Below the pieces are notes generated by a model. That model saw nothing but the letters and a program-made list of their open reading frames with translations. It had not been told where the DNA came from and did not search any database. From positions 104,748 to 168,747 of the forward strand of contig NZ_MUXN01000023.1 in NCBI RefSeq assembly GCF_001995215.1: a DNA stretch of 64,000 bases, in the 5' to 3' direction. The position numbers and the translations under genes are program-made. The stretch comes from Amycolatopsis azurea DSM 43854 (lineage in GTDB: Bacteria > Actinomycetota > Actinomycetes > Mycobacteriales > Pseudonocardiaceae). Shown one piece after another: positions 25,022-32,949 of this stretch (the first letter of the stretch is position 1; each line of letters starts with the position of its first letter).

Positions 25022-25198
25022 ATGAACGCCACCCATCTCGGCCTGCTGACCGGTCTCGTGCTCGGCGTGGCCGGCGCGTTCGGCGGCTTCGGCGCTTTCC
25101 TCGTCGTACTCGTCCTCGCCGTCCTCGGGCTGCTGGTCGGCCGGTTCCTCGACGGCAAGCTCGACCTTTCGGCCCTGGCCGGCCGCGACAGGGGCTGA
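25022..25198 (+). CDS. DUF2273-type small membrane protein
   Basis: 58 residues: a nearly continuous hydrophobic segment (HLGLLTGLVLGVAGAFGGF, then FLVVLVLAVLGLLVGRFLDG) and a short charged end LSALAGRDRG. DUF2273 proteins accompany Asp23 genes and are thought to help anchor the complex. AAGGAG lies before ATG 25022. Position between the two Asp23 genes supports the call. Confidence 0.78.
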   Translation: MNATHLGLLTGLVLGVAGAFGGFGAFLVVLVLAVLGLLVGRFLDGKLDLSALAGRDRG

Positions 25199-25203
25199 CC
25201 GCC

Positions 25204-25590
25204 ATGAAGACCATGACCGCCGCCGCGCCGGACACGGACGGGCGCGGCGGGCTGACCGTGGCCGGCGGTGCCGTCGAGCGGATCGCCGCACGGGCGATCA
25301 CCGAACTCGACGGCATCGGCGGCGCGGCCTCCCGGGTGCTCGGGATCGCGGTCGGCGGCGAGGACCTCGGACAGGGCGCCAAGGTGAGCGCGAACGTCAC
25401 CGGCTCGACGACCACGCTGGACGTCCGGCTCTCGGTGACGTACCCGCTTTCGGTCCGCGCCACCACCGAAACCGCGCGCGAGCACCTGATCCGCCGCGTC
25501 GGCGAGCTCTCGGGCCTGACCGTCACCCGGGTCGACATCACCGTCACGGCCCTGCACTCCGATGAAGCCGAAACGAGGAGGGTCCGATGA
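25204..25590 (+). CDS. Second Asp23/Gls24-family protein
   Basis: 128 residues: GGLTVAGGAVERIAARAITEL, VSANVTGSTTTLDVRLSVTYP and LSGLTVTRVDITVTAL follow the same order as in the first Asp23 protein but with a shorter N-terminus. Starts 5 bp after the DUF2273 stop and overlaps the next start by 4 bp (ATGA). Two different Asp23 proteins in one operon suggest a mixed complex. Confidence 0.83.
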   Translation: MKTMTAAAPDTDGRGGLTVAGGAVERIAARAITELDGIGGAASRVLGIAVGGEDLGQGAKVSANVTGSTTTLDVRLSVTYPLSVRATTETAREHLIRRVGELSGLTVTRVDITVTALHSDEAETRRVR

Positions 25591-26114
25591 AACGACGTCC
25601 GCGCCGCAGCGTCCCATCCGTGCTCGTCGCCCTCGTGGTGCTCGGCGGTTGCGTGCTGGCCGCCGCCGTCGCGGTCCAGACGATCATCGGGGAGAAACCG
25701 TGGATCAGCTACGACGCCGTCGCGTCCGCGCTGCACGGCACCCGATGGAGTGATCCGCTGCCGGCGATCATCGGCGGTGGAGTCGCGCTGATCGGCCTGC
25801 TGCTCCTGGTGAGCGCGATCGTCCCGGGGAGGCCGACCGTGCTGCCGCTCGACGGCGGCCCGGATTCCGGTGCCTCCCGGCGCAGCTACCGATCGACGTT
25901 ACGCACCGCCGCGTCCACTGTGGACGGCGTCTCGGCGGCGAAGCTGAAGCTCAAGCGACGCGGGATCGTCTCGGTGGTGACCACCGGGCGGACGAACACC
26001 GCGGGGCTCGCCGACGCCGTCCGCGCCGCCATCGAGCACCGCCTCTCCCAGATCGGCCCCGCGACCGTTCCGGCCGTGCGGGTCCGGGTCAAGGCCACCA
26101 GGAGCGCGTCATGA
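25587..26114 (+). CDS. DUF6286-type membrane protein
   Basis: 175 residues. Two hydrophobic segments (around VLVALVVLGGCVLAAAVAVQ and AIIGGGVALIGLLLLVSAIV) are followed by a cytoplasmic alpha/beta domain (STVDGVSAAKLKLKRRGIVSV to RVRVKATRS) that resembles the C-terminal domain of AmaP-type anchors. ATGA overlaps on both sides tie it to the second Asp23 gene and to the next gene. Likely a membrane partner of the Asp23 proteins. Confidence 0.75.
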   Translation: MKRRPRRSVPSVLVALVVLGGCVLAAAVAVQTIIGEKPWISYDAVASALHGTRWSDPLPAIIGGGVALIGLLLLVSAIVPGRPTVLPLDGGPDSGASRRSYRSTLRTAASTVDGVSAAKLKLKRRGIVSVVTTGRTNTAGLADAVRAAIEHRLSQIGPATVPAVRVRVKATRSAS

Positions 26115-26677
26115 GCGACCTCAACCGTCCCGCCCGGCTGAACCGCACCCTCCTCGTCCTGACCGGGCTCGTGCTGATCGCCGGTGGCGCCTTCGCCGTC
26201 GGCACCCATTTCGGCAAGATCCCCCTGCTCACTCCCGCCACCACGCTCGTTCCCGGGACGGCCCTGCCGCCCGGCTGGGTCTGGTACGCCGTCGCCGGGG
26301 GCGCGGTCGTCCTCGGCCTCCTGACGTTGCGCTGGCTCGTCGCGCAGCCCGTCCGCAAACCGAAGTCCCACACCTGGCGCTTCGACCAGGACACCGGCCG
26401 GACGGCGCTGGCCGCGAGCACCGCGGTGGAACCGTTCGTGGCGGAGGTGGCGACCTATCCCGGCGTCCACGCCGCGCACGCCACGCTGGGCGGCACGCAG
26501 GACGCGCCGGTGCTGGCCGTGGTGCTGAGCGCCGAACAGGACGGCGATCTGGCCGCCATCCGCGAGCGGATCACCCAAGAGGGGCTCCCCCGGCTGTGTC
26601 AGGCGCTGGACCTCGACGAGCTCCCGATGACCATCGAGTTCCGCTTCTCCGCCAAAGCCGGTCCCCGCATCAAATAG
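26111..26677 (+). CDS. AmaP-like membrane anchor of the Asp23 system
   Basis: 188 residues. Two membrane helices (around TLLVLTGLVLIAGGAFAVG and WYAVAGGAVVLGLLTLRW) precede a soluble domain (AASTAVEPFVAEVATYPGV, VLAVVLSAEQDGDLAAIRERI). This is the layout of alkaline-shock anchor proteins that tether Asp23 to the membrane. Its start overlaps the DUF6286 gene by 4 bp, and a hairpin follows at 26702-26727, so it is the last gene of the operon. Confidence 0.75.
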   Translation: MSDLNRPARLNRTLLVLTGLVLIAGGAFAVGTHFGKIPLLTPATTLVPGTALPPGWVWYAVAGGAVVLGLLTLRWLVAQPVRKPKSHTWRFDQDTGRTALAASTAVEPFVAEVATYPGVHAAHATLGGTQDAPVLAVVLSAEQDGDLAAIRERITQEGLPRLCQALDLDELPMTIEFRFSAKAGPRIK

Positions 26678-26701
26678 CACCCGTCCGCTCCCCCCTCGGT
26701 T

Positions 26702-26727
26702 CCGAACGCCTCGTGAGAGGTGTTCGG
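26702..26727 (+). terminator. Terminator hairpin of the Asp23 operon
   Basis: CCGAACGCCTC (26702-26712) pairs with GAGGTGTTCGG (26717-26727), 11 bp with one G-U pair, closed by a GTGA (GNRA-type) tetraloop. It stands 24 bp after the operon and 16 bp before the next gene. Confidence 0.65.
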
Positions 26728-26743
26728 GTGAGGGGAGCTGGGC

Positions 26744-27190
26744 GTGGTGAGTGGTGGCCAAGCGGAGCTGGAAGCGGAACTCGACCGACTGTGCCGCCGC
26801 GTCGCCGGCGCCGCGGAAGTCACGCTCGACCTGCGGAAACTTCCCGAGTTGAGGGATATCCGCGCCGTCGTCGCCGATCAGCTCGGCTTCGGCCGCGGCG
26901 AGGACGAGCCGCTCGGCGCCCTGCTGCTGGTGATCGACGAACTGGTGAGCAACGCGTACCGGCACACCGACGAGCCAGGCGAGCTGCGCGTCAACCGGCA
27001 CGTCCGGAGCTTCATGGTCGAAGTCTCCGACGACGACCCCGACCTGGAAGCCTTGCGCTCCGCTTCCGGAAGCGCGCACTACGGACTCCGCCTGATCCAC
27101 CAGCTATCCCTCGATTGGGGTTTCCGCGAGGAGCCGACCGGGAAAACGGTGTGGGCACTGGTTCCCGCCCAGCTGTACTACGAGCATTGA
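26744..27190 (+). CDS. Anti-sigma-factor-like ATP-binding protein (HATPase_c), paralogue of 7020-7487
   Basis: 148 residues: N-box IDELVSNAYRH, VSDDDPDLEAL, G-box HYGLRLIHQLSLDWGF, and the same end VWALVPAQ as the protein at 7020-7487, so the two are clear paralogues. Probable switch kinase or anti-sigma factor. GTG 26744 follows AGGGGAG. It lies between the Asp23 operon and an SDR gene and has no adjacent sigma factor; sigK is 1.7 kb downstream on the other strand with its own RskA. Confidence 0.8.
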   Translation: MVSGGQAELEAELDRLCRRVAGAAEVTLDLRKLPELRDIRAVVADQLGFGRGEDEPLGALLLVIDELVSNAYRHTDEPGELRVNRHVRSFMVEVSDDDPDLEALRSASGSAHYGLRLIHQLSLDWGFREEPTGKTVWALVPAQLYYEH

Positions 27191-27215
27191 AAAGCGGAAC
27201 GCTGAGGAGCGCCAC

Positions 27216-28151
27216 ATGTCCATCGTGACCCGAGCCGCCGACACCGTCCTGGACCGGACCCTGCTCGGTTACAGCAGCATCGGGCATTTCCTGCGACGCC
27301 GCTGGTGGCCCGAGGACCCCGCGCCGGACGCGCTCGCGGGCAAGGTCGCCGTGGTGACCGGCGCGAAGGCGGGCCTGGGCAAGGCGACCGCCATCGGGCT
27401 GGCGAGGCTGGGGGCGACCGTCCGGATCGCGGTCCGCGGCGACGGGGACGCCGCCCGCGCCGAGATCGAACGTGCCGCGCCCGGCGCCCGGATAGTCGTG
27501 GACCACTGCGACGTCAGCCTGATGTCGTCCGTCCGCGACTACGCGAAGGACCTCGACGGCGAGGTCGACGTCCTCGTGCACAATGCCGGCGTGATGCCCG
27601 CCGAACGCTCGGAAACGGCGGAAGGCAACGAGGTCATGCTGGCCACGCATGTGCTCGGACCGCATCTGCTCACCGCGTCGCTCCGGCCGAAACTCGCCGA
27701 CGGCGCGCGGGTGATCTGGGTCAGCTCCGGCGGCATGTACGGACAGCCCCTGCGCACCGACGACCTCCAGTACCGCCAGGGCGAGTACAAGCCCGCCGCC
27801 GGATACGCGCGCACCAAACGCATGCAGGTGGTACTCGCCGAACTCTGGGCGGACGAGCTGGACGGCTCCGGGATCACCGTGCACAGCGCCCACCCCGGCT
27901 GGGCCGACACCCCCGGCGTCGCGACTTCCCTGCCGACGTTCCAGAAGCTGACGCGACCGATCCTGCGCAACGCCGAGCAGGGCGCCGACACCTTCGTCTG
28001 GCTCGCCGCGGCCGAGGAACCCGCCCGGTACAACGGGATGTTCTGGCACGACCGTGTCCAGCGGCCCACGCATTACCTCGGCAAGACCCGGGAAACCGCC
28101 GCGCAGCGCCAGGAACTCTGGCAGGCCTGCGGGCGGCTGACCGGCCTCTAA
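27216..28151 (+). CDS. Short-chain dehydrogenase/reductase
   Basis: 311 residues. The cofactor motif is VVTGAKAGLGKATA (TGxxxGxG), NAG appears in VLVHNAGVMP, the catalytic Ser in WVSSGGM and YxxxK as YARTK. It is a classical SDR, NAD(P)-dependent, similar in length to dehydrogenase/reductase-type proteins with a membrane-proximal N-terminus. Substrate unknown. It overlaps the 3' end of rskA by 4 bp (convergent). It starts 25 bp after the ATPase gene and may share its transcript. Confidence 0.87.
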   Translation: MSIVTRAADTVLDRTLLGYSSIGHFLRRRWWPEDPAPDALAGKVAVVTGAKAGLGKATAIGLARLGATVRIAVRGDGDAARAEIERAAPGARIVVDHCDVSLMSSVRDYAKDLDGEVDVLVHNAGVMPAERSETAEGNEVMLATHVLGPHLLTASLRPKLADGARVIWVSSGGMYGQPLRTDDLQYRQGEYKPAAGYARTKRMQVVLAELWADELDGSGITVHSAHPGWADTPGVATSLPTFQKLTRPILRNAEQGADTFVWLAAAEEPARYNGMFWHDRVQRPTHYLGKTRETAAQRQELWQACGRLTGL

Positions 28152-28870
28152 GCCAAGTTCACCATCACGACCGCCGGGACGGTGGGGGCGGGCGAGCCTC
28201 CGGCGGGTTCCGCGGTGATGCCGACCCGGTCGATCCCGCCCGGCAGGTCAGCGAGGACCGGACGAGTCCGATGTGGACCGTCCTCGGCCATCAGCCCGGC
28301 GGAATGGACACCGCTCTTCCCGATGAGCCAGACCTGATACGCCTTGCCGGGCGCCAGCGGCGGGAGATCACCCGCCATCACGACGATCTTGCCCTGGCTC
28401 CGCGAGGTCACGACCGTGGTCGTCCCGGGCACGGCACCCTTGACCGTCGAGGCGTCGGGCGCGGTGAGCACCGCGTTCACCGAGGCGAGTTGCCGCTGCG
28501 CGGGGTCCGTCCCCGGCTCGGTGTTCGCGGTGACCAGGCCGAACACCAGCGCTCCGGCGGCGGCCGCCGCGGCACCCCACAGCGCAATCCGTATCGGTGG
28601 CTTCTTCGCCGGCCGGGGCCGCCGGACGGCCGCGACCAGCGGAGGCCACTGGCGGGTCTGGGCGACCTGCGTGAGCGTCGCTTCCCGCATCCTCTGTGGC
28701 GGCACGGCGGCGAGCGCCGAGCCCAGGCGCGCCGCGGTCTCCCGAAGCTCCTTGACCTCCTGGGCGCACGCGGGACAACCACGCAGATGCTTCTTGAACG
28801 CCTCGGCCTCTTCGTCCGGGACGGCGTTCAGCGCATAGGCCCCGGTCAGTGTGTGCAACTCCGCGGTCAT
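28148..28870 (-). CDS. rskA: Anti-sigma-K factor RskA
   Basis: 240 residues. The N-terminal cytoplasmic part has ELHTLTGAYALNAVPDEEAEAF and a zinc-type H-x3-C-x2-C motif (HLRGCPAC). One membrane helix lies around IALWGAAAAAAGALVFGLV. The extracellular RskA domain (ASVNAVLTAPDASTVKG, GKAYQVWLIGKSGVHSAGLM, VGITAEPAGGSPAPT) is complete. It holds SigK inactive until regulated proteolysis frees it. ATG 28870 overlaps the sigK stop by 4 bp. Confidence 0.92.
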   Translation of the reverse strand: MTAELHTLTGAYALNAVPDEEAEAFKKHLRGCPACAQEVKELRETAARLGSALAAVPPQRMREATLTQVAQTRQWPPLVAAVRRPRPAKKPPIRIALWGAAAAAAGALVFGLVTANTEPGTDPAQRQLASVNAVLTAPDASTVKGAVPGTTTVVTSRSQGKIVVMAGDLPPLAPGKAYQVWLIGKSGVHSAGLMAEDGPHRTRPVLADLPGGIDRVGITAEPAGGSPAPTVPAVVMVNLA

Positions 28871-29466
28871 TGCCCCACCCCCAAGCAGTCACGCAACCGG
28901 ATCAGGCCGTCGCGAATGCGGGTCTTCACCGTGCCTGGCGCGGTCTTCAGCACTTCCGCGACCTCCGGGTAGGTGTACCCGTTGTAATAAGCCAGCACGA
29001 CCGATTCCCGTTGCAGGTCGGTGAGCGCGGACAGGCACTGGCGCACGCGTTGCTGCTCCAGGTTCGTGATCGTCGACTCGGCGACCTCGTCGAACGGCCG
29101 CCGGAAGTCGAGCCTGCCCGCACGGTCGTCCCGGTCGAGCGCGGCCTGATGCGAACGCACCCGGTCCACGGCCCGCCGGTGCGCGATGGTGAGCACCCAG
29201 GCCAGCGTGCTCCCCTTGCCCGGTTTGAACCGCGCTGCCGTCCGCCACACCTCCACCAGGACTTCCTGGGTGACCTCCTCGGCGAAGGTGCCGTTGCGGA
29301 CGACCCTGTTCACCACTCCCCACACCGGTCCCGCGACGACGTCGTACAGGTCGGCGAACGCCTGTTCGTCACCGGCCGCGACCCGTTGCATCAGGCTCGT
29401 CCCGGCGGCTTCCGTCCCGGCCCCGCTGCTTTCGCGCGGACTCGTCCGCACACCCTCGACCATCAA
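28867..29466 (-). CDS. sigK: ECF RNA polymerase sigma factor SigK
   Basis: 199 residues. Region 2 is DLYDVVAGPVWGVVNRVV with EEVTQEVLVEVWRTAARF; region 4 is LSALTDLQRESVVLAYYNGY, YPEVAEVLKTAPGTVKTRIR. The sequence and the coupled rskA gene identify the SigK group. In M. tuberculosis SigK drives mpt83, mpt70 and dipZ; homologues of these genes lie at 3164-6461 here. Start: GTG/ATG-rich beginning (MMVEGVRTS); an internal start before the RVAAGDEQAF region cannot be excluded. Confidence 0.92.
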   Translation of the reverse strand: MMVEGVRTSPRESSGAGTEAAGTSLMQRVAAGDEQAFADLYDVVAGPVWGVVNRVVRNGTFAEEVTQEVLVEVWRTAARFKPGKGSTLAWVLTIAHRRAVDRVRSHQAALDRDDRAGRLDFRRPFDEVAESTITNLEQQRVRQCLSALTDLQRESVVLAYYNGYTYPEVAEVLKTAPGTVKTRIRDGLIRLRDCLGVGQ

Positions 29467-29581
29467 GCTGCCTCCACCTCACCCGATGCCCGGCTACGCG
29501 GTTCCATGGCATCTGAGAGGGATTCGACGCCGAGGGCGGCGCGGACTGGTCGGCGAGGTGAGAACACCCGAACGGGCGCGG

Positions 29582-30049
29582 CTAGCCCTGCTCTTCGAGC
29601 ACCTTGTCCATTGTGGACCGCAGATGGCGCAGAAAGTTCTCGAACCGCTCGATCTCTTCCGCCGGGTACTCCGCGACCAGCGCCGCGAGACCCGCGCTGA
29701 ACGGGCCGAAGAACTCCCGCGCGGGCCCCTGGATGTCGGCGCCGCTGCGCAGGGTCACTTTCCGCCGGTCGGTGCTTTCCCGGGTCCGCACGACGTAACC
29801 GAGGCTCTCCAGCCGGTTCAGCAGGTTCGTGGTCGCGCCGGAGGTCAGCGCGATGCGTTCGCCGAGCAGGGCCGGGGAGAGCGGTGAGCCGGTGTCCTCG
29901 GCGTAGAGGATCTCCACGAGCGCGGCGGCGTCGGTGGGGTGCAGGCCGAGCCAGTTCGCGAAACGCCGGGTGAATTCGGTGTAGTTCGCCCCGAAGCCGC
30001 GGAGGCCGTCCAGCAGCGACGTGCTCCGCGCCACGACGTCGTCCTCCAT
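29582..30049 (-). CDS. MarR-family transcriptional regulator
   Basis: 155 residues. The winged helix is visible: LGLHPTDAAALVEILYAE, LGERIALTSGATTNLLNRLESLGYVVR, STDRRKVTLRSG. ATG 30049 has GGAGGGG upstream. It is divergent from a cytochrome P450, with CTTCAC-C-GTGAAG at the P450 promoter, so it probably represses that gene in response to a hydrophobic ligand. The 13-bp palindrome GTCCA-TTG-TGGAC lies near its 3' end. Confidence 0.85.
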   Translation of the reverse strand: MEDDVVARSTSLLDGLRGFGANYTEFTRRFANWLGLHPTDAAALVEILYAEDTGSPLSPALLGERIALTSGATTNLLNRLESLGYVVRTRESTDRRKVTLRSGADIQGPAREFFGPFSAGLAALVAEYPAEEIERFENFLRHLRSTMDKVLEEQG

Positions 30050-30071
30050 CACCCCTCCTCGGATCCGTGCT

Positions 30072-30127
30072 TTGACAACCTACCGGCCGCAAATATACCT
30101 TCACCGTGAAGCTACTTTCACATGAAG
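30072..30127 (+). promoter_or_regulatory. Promoter and MarR-type operators of the P450 gene
   Basis: TTGACA (30072-30077) and TATACC (30094-30099) with a 16-bp spacer make a good vegetative promoter; the start would fall at about 30106, on a GTG. CTTCAC-C-GTGAAG (30099-30111) is a perfect 6-bp dyad over the start point, and a weaker copy, CTTTCA-CA-TGAAGG, follows at 30115-30128. Confidence 0.65.
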
Positions 30128-31242
30128 GAGTTGCGTTGCTCCCCGATCCCTTCGCCGCGACGACCCGCGGCATCACCGAGCCCGACCCCGTCCGCCCCGC
30201 GCTGAGGGCCGCCGGTCCCCTCGTCGAAGTGGCCGCCCCGGCGGGCGGAAGCGCGTGGATCGTGACCGAGGAGGAGCTGGCCCGCGAAGTCCTCTCCGAC
30301 CCGCGCATCGCCAAGGATCCGGCGCTCGCCCCCGAGGACTGGACCGGGCTCGAACAGACCGCCGCCGAACAGCCGTCCCTGACCACGCTGGACGGCCCCG
30401 GCCACTCGGAACTCAGGCGAGCGCACGCACCGCTTCTGAGCGCCAAACGGATCCAGGCGCAAGCGGACCGGATCCACCGGATCGCGCGTGCCCTGCTCAC
30501 GGAACTCGGCGACGGAACCGTCGACCTCATGGACGGGTTCTCCACCCGCTTCCCGCTCACGGTGCTGCTCGACCTGCTCAGCATCCCGCTTCACCTGCTC
30601 GACACCGCCGTCGACGCCTGCCGCCGCATGTCCGACCCCGAGCCGGGCGCCCAGGGCAAGGCCATCGCCGCGATCGCGGACCTGGCCGCGGCGGGACTGG
30701 CCCCGAACCGGCAGGGGCTCGCGACGGAACTGCGCGACAGCCTCCCGCCCGAGACGTCCGAAAAAGACCTGCGGTATCACCTGTTCGCGTTGATCTTCGC
30801 CGGACAGCTGACCACCGACGCCTCGATCGGCTTCCTGATCTCGCGTCTCCTGAACGGGGACACCAGCCGCGAAAGCGCCCTGGTCCGCGAAACACTCAGG
30901 CTGCACCCGCCCGCCCCGTTCACGCTCTGGCGGTTCACCCTCGAGGAGATCGACCTCGGCGGGATCCGGCTCCCCTCCGGGGCCCCGGTGCTCGTCGACA
31001 TCCAGGGCATCAACACGGACCCGGCCAGGCAACCGGGTCCGGACCTGACTTTCGGCGCGGGCCCGCATTTCTGCGTCGGCGCCCAGCTCGCGCAGCTCGA
31101 ACTGCGGGCGGTGGCGACGGTTCTGCGCACGGACTTCCCGAAGGCCAAGCTCGCCGTGCCTTATGCCGACCTTCGGCAGACGTTCCTCGGCGGCATCCAG
31201 GGCACGCGGCTCACGAGCCTGCCGGTGCTCCTGCACGGCTGA
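30106..31242 (+). CDS. Cytochrome P450
   Basis: 378 residues. The heme loop is FGAGPHFCVG (Cys 323), ExxR is ETLR (262-265), and the I-helix is FAGQLTTDAS, with the usual A-G-x-x-T. It is a soluble bacterial P450 needing ferredoxin and reductase, neither of which is adjacent. Two starts are possible. GTG 30106 sits on the predicted transcription start (leaderless). TTG 30136 has GAAGGAG five bases upstream and begins just before LLPDPF. Regulation by the divergent MarR protein is likely. Confidence 0.9.
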   Translation: MKLLSHEGVALLPDPFAATTRGITEPDPVRPALRAAGPLVEVAAPAGGSAWIVTEEELAREVLSDPRIAKDPALAPEDWTGLEQTAAEQPSLTTLDGPGHSELRRAHAPLLSAKRIQAQADRIHRIARALLTELGDGTVDLMDGFSTRFPLTVLLDLLSIPLHLLDTAVDACRRMSDPEPGAQGKAIAAIADLAAAGLAPNRQGLATELRDSLPPETSEKDLRYHLFALIFAGQLTTDASIGFLISRLLNGDTSRESALVRETLRLHPPAPFTLWRFTLEEIDLGGIRLPSGAPVLVDIQGINTDPARQPGPDLTFGAGPHFCVGAQLAQLELRAVATVLRTDFPKAKLAVPYADLRQTFLGGIQGTRLTSLPVLLHG

Positions 31243-31257
31243 CTCGCGCGATCGAAA

Positions 31258-31285
31258 GGGCCGGGGCAAGCGCTTGCCCCGGCCC
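31258..31285. terminator. Bidirectional terminator, perfect 28-nt palindrome
   Basis: GGGCCGGGGCAAGC (31258-31271) and GCTTGCCCCGGCCC (31272-31285) form a perfect inverted repeat without spacer, between the convergent P450 and CsbD genes. Confidence 0.8.
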
Positions 31286-31296
31286 GGAACGACTCG

Positions 31297-31503
31297 CTAC
31301 TTCTTGAAGGTGTCGCGGATCTTGTCGGCCGCGTCGCCGACGGCGTCCTTCACGTTCTCGACGGCGCCCTTGAGACCGGCCTTCGCCTGGTCCGTCTGGC
31401 CTTCCGCGCGCAGTTCCTCGTTGCCGGTGGCGTCGCCGGCGGCCTCCTTGGCCTTACCGCCGAGCTCCTCGGCCTTGTTGCTGATCTTGTCGCCCAACGA
31501 CAT
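31297..31503 (-). CDS. CsbD-family stress protein
   Basis: 68 residues: DKISNKAEELGGKAKEAAGD, NEELRAEGQTDQAKAGLKGA, VGDAADKIRDTFKK. This charged, helix-forming pattern defines the CsbD family, small general-stress proteins under sigma-B control in Bacillus. Molecular role unknown. GGAGGA precedes ATG 31503. Confidence 0.88.
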   Translation of the reverse strand: MSLGDKISNKAEELGGKAKEAAGDATGNEELRAEGQTDQAKAGLKGAVENVKDAVGDAADKIRDTFKK

Positions 31504-31601
31504 CGGGTCCTCCTCCGTCCGTGGCGCGCGGATCGTGCGCCCTACCCCTGAAGGACACGCGAAGATCAGGAGTCGTCACGCGCACGGACGGGTGATCGCC
31601 C

Positions 31602-32018
31602 TCACCCCATGCGCCAGGGCATGTGCTGGAGTGTCCAGGTGTTGCCGTCCGGATCGCTGAAGGCCGCGTAGAAGACGCCGCCCATGTCCTCGACCGGCCC
31701 GACCTCGGCGCCCCTGGCGATGAGCGCGGCGCGGGCCTCTTCAATGTCGGCGACCACGAGGTGCAGCCCGCGCAGGGTCCCGACCGGCATGTCGAGTGAC
31801 GCGAGCCCGGTGGTCAGGGTGATCGAGCAGGCCGAACCCGGCGGCGTGAGCTGGACGATCCGGACGCCGTCGGCGGGCCGGACGTCGACGTCGAGGTGGA
31901 AGCCGAGCCGCTCGGTGTAGAACTCCTTCGCCCGGTCGATGTCGCTGACCGGAACCGGCACGAGTTCGAGCAGGAACGTCCCCGGCGGGACCGGGGGTGC
32001 GGACGGGGTGTCGGTCAC
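31602..32018 (-). CDS. VOC-family protein
   Basis: 138 residues: ELVPVPVSDIDRAKEFYTERL, GSACSITLTTG, GLHLVVADIEEARAALIARGA, and AFSDPDGNTWTLQ with the metal-ligand Glu replaced by Thr-Trp-Thr-Leu-Gln at the usual E position, so metal binding is uncertain. GTG 32018 has AAAGGA seven bases upstream. It lies 28 bp behind the hydrolase gene on the same strand and may be co-transcribed with it. Confidence 0.8.
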   Translation of the reverse strand: MTDTPSAPPVPPGTFLLELVPVPVSDIDRAKEFYTERLGFHLDVDVRPADGVRIVQLTPPGSACSITLTTGLASLDMPVGTLRGLHLVVADIEEARAALIARGAEVGPVEDMGGVFYAAFSDPDGNTWTLQHMPWRMG

Positions 32019-32046
32019 GGAAGTTCCTTTCGCCGAAGGGCTCCTA

Positions 32047-32928
32047 CTAAAGCAGGGAAGCCACCGCTGCGGCGAACGCCTCAGGAGCCTCCTGGGGAAC
32101 GTTATGTCCGACCCCCGACAGAACCCGATGCTCGTACGGCCCGGTGAAGAATTCGCGGTCGCTCTCGGCGCTGGGCCCGCCGATACCGTCGTCACCACTT
32201 TCGAGCACGACCGTCGGCACCGTGATGACCGGTTCCTTCGCGATCAGGTCTTCGAGCGCCTGATACCGCGGATCCCCTTCCGCCAGGCCGAAGCGGTGGC
32301 GGTAGGAGTGGATGACGACGTCGACGAAGTCCGGGTTGTGGAGGCTGGAGGCGCTGGCCGGGAACGCCGCGTCGGCGCCGGTCCAGGTCGGTGACCAAGT
32401 ACGCCACAGCAGAGCGCACAGCTCTTCGCGGTTTTCCGTCAACCCGCGGCGGCCGCGCTCGGAGTGGAAGTAGTACTGGTACCAGTAGGTCCGTTCCCAT
32501 TCGGGCGGCGCCGGTTCGCCCGCGTAGGCGAGGTTTTGGACGTTGTAGCCGTCCACCGAGACCAGTCCGCGCACGCGTTCGGGCCGGAGCGCGGACACGA
32601 TGCACGCCGCGCGGCCGCCCCAGTCGTATCCGGCGACGACGGCCTTTTCCAGGCCCGTCGCGTCCATGAACTCGAGCAGATCCTGCGCGAGCGCGGCCTG
32701 CTGCCCGGAGCGGGGCGTGGCGTCGTCGAGGAACCGCGTCCCGCCGAACCCGCGGAGAAACGGGACGTACACCGAGGCACCACCGGCCGCGAGGACCTGG
32801 GCGACCTCGTCGTAGGCACGCACGTCGTACGGGAACCCGTGGAGCAGGACCACCGGCGGCGCGCCCGCGTCACCGACGTGTTCGTACTCGATCTCCAAGA
32901 CCGGTGTGGTGACACTCTTCGAGGCCAT
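32047..32928 (-). CDS. Alpha/beta hydrolase, epoxide-hydrolase/dehalogenase type
   Basis: 293 residues. The oxyanion motif is HGFPYD; the nucleophile elbow is AGYDWGG, with Asp as nucleophile as in soluble epoxide hydrolases and haloalkane dehalogenases; the catalytic His is in SGVGHNVPQEAPE. A Tyr-rich cap region (RTYWYQYYF) fits epoxide hydrolases. ATG 32928 has AAAGGATCGG upstream. Substrate unknown. Confidence 0.85.
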   Translation of the reverse strand: MASKSVTTPVLEIEYEHVGDAGAPPVVLLHGFPYDVRAYDEVAQVLAAGGASVYVPFLRGFGGTRFLDDATPRSGQQAALAQDLLEFMDATGLEKAVVAGYDWGGRAACIVSALRPERVRGLVSVDGYNVQNLAYAGEPAPPEWERTYWYQYYFHSERGRRGLTENREELCALLWRTWSPTWTGADAAFPASASSLHNPDFVDVVIHSYRHRFGLAEGDPRYQALEDLIAKEPVITVPTVVLESGDDGIGGPSAESDREFFTGPYEHRVLSGVGHNVPQEAPEAFAAAVASLL

Positions 32929-32949
32929 CACCCGATCCTTTCACGAAGA

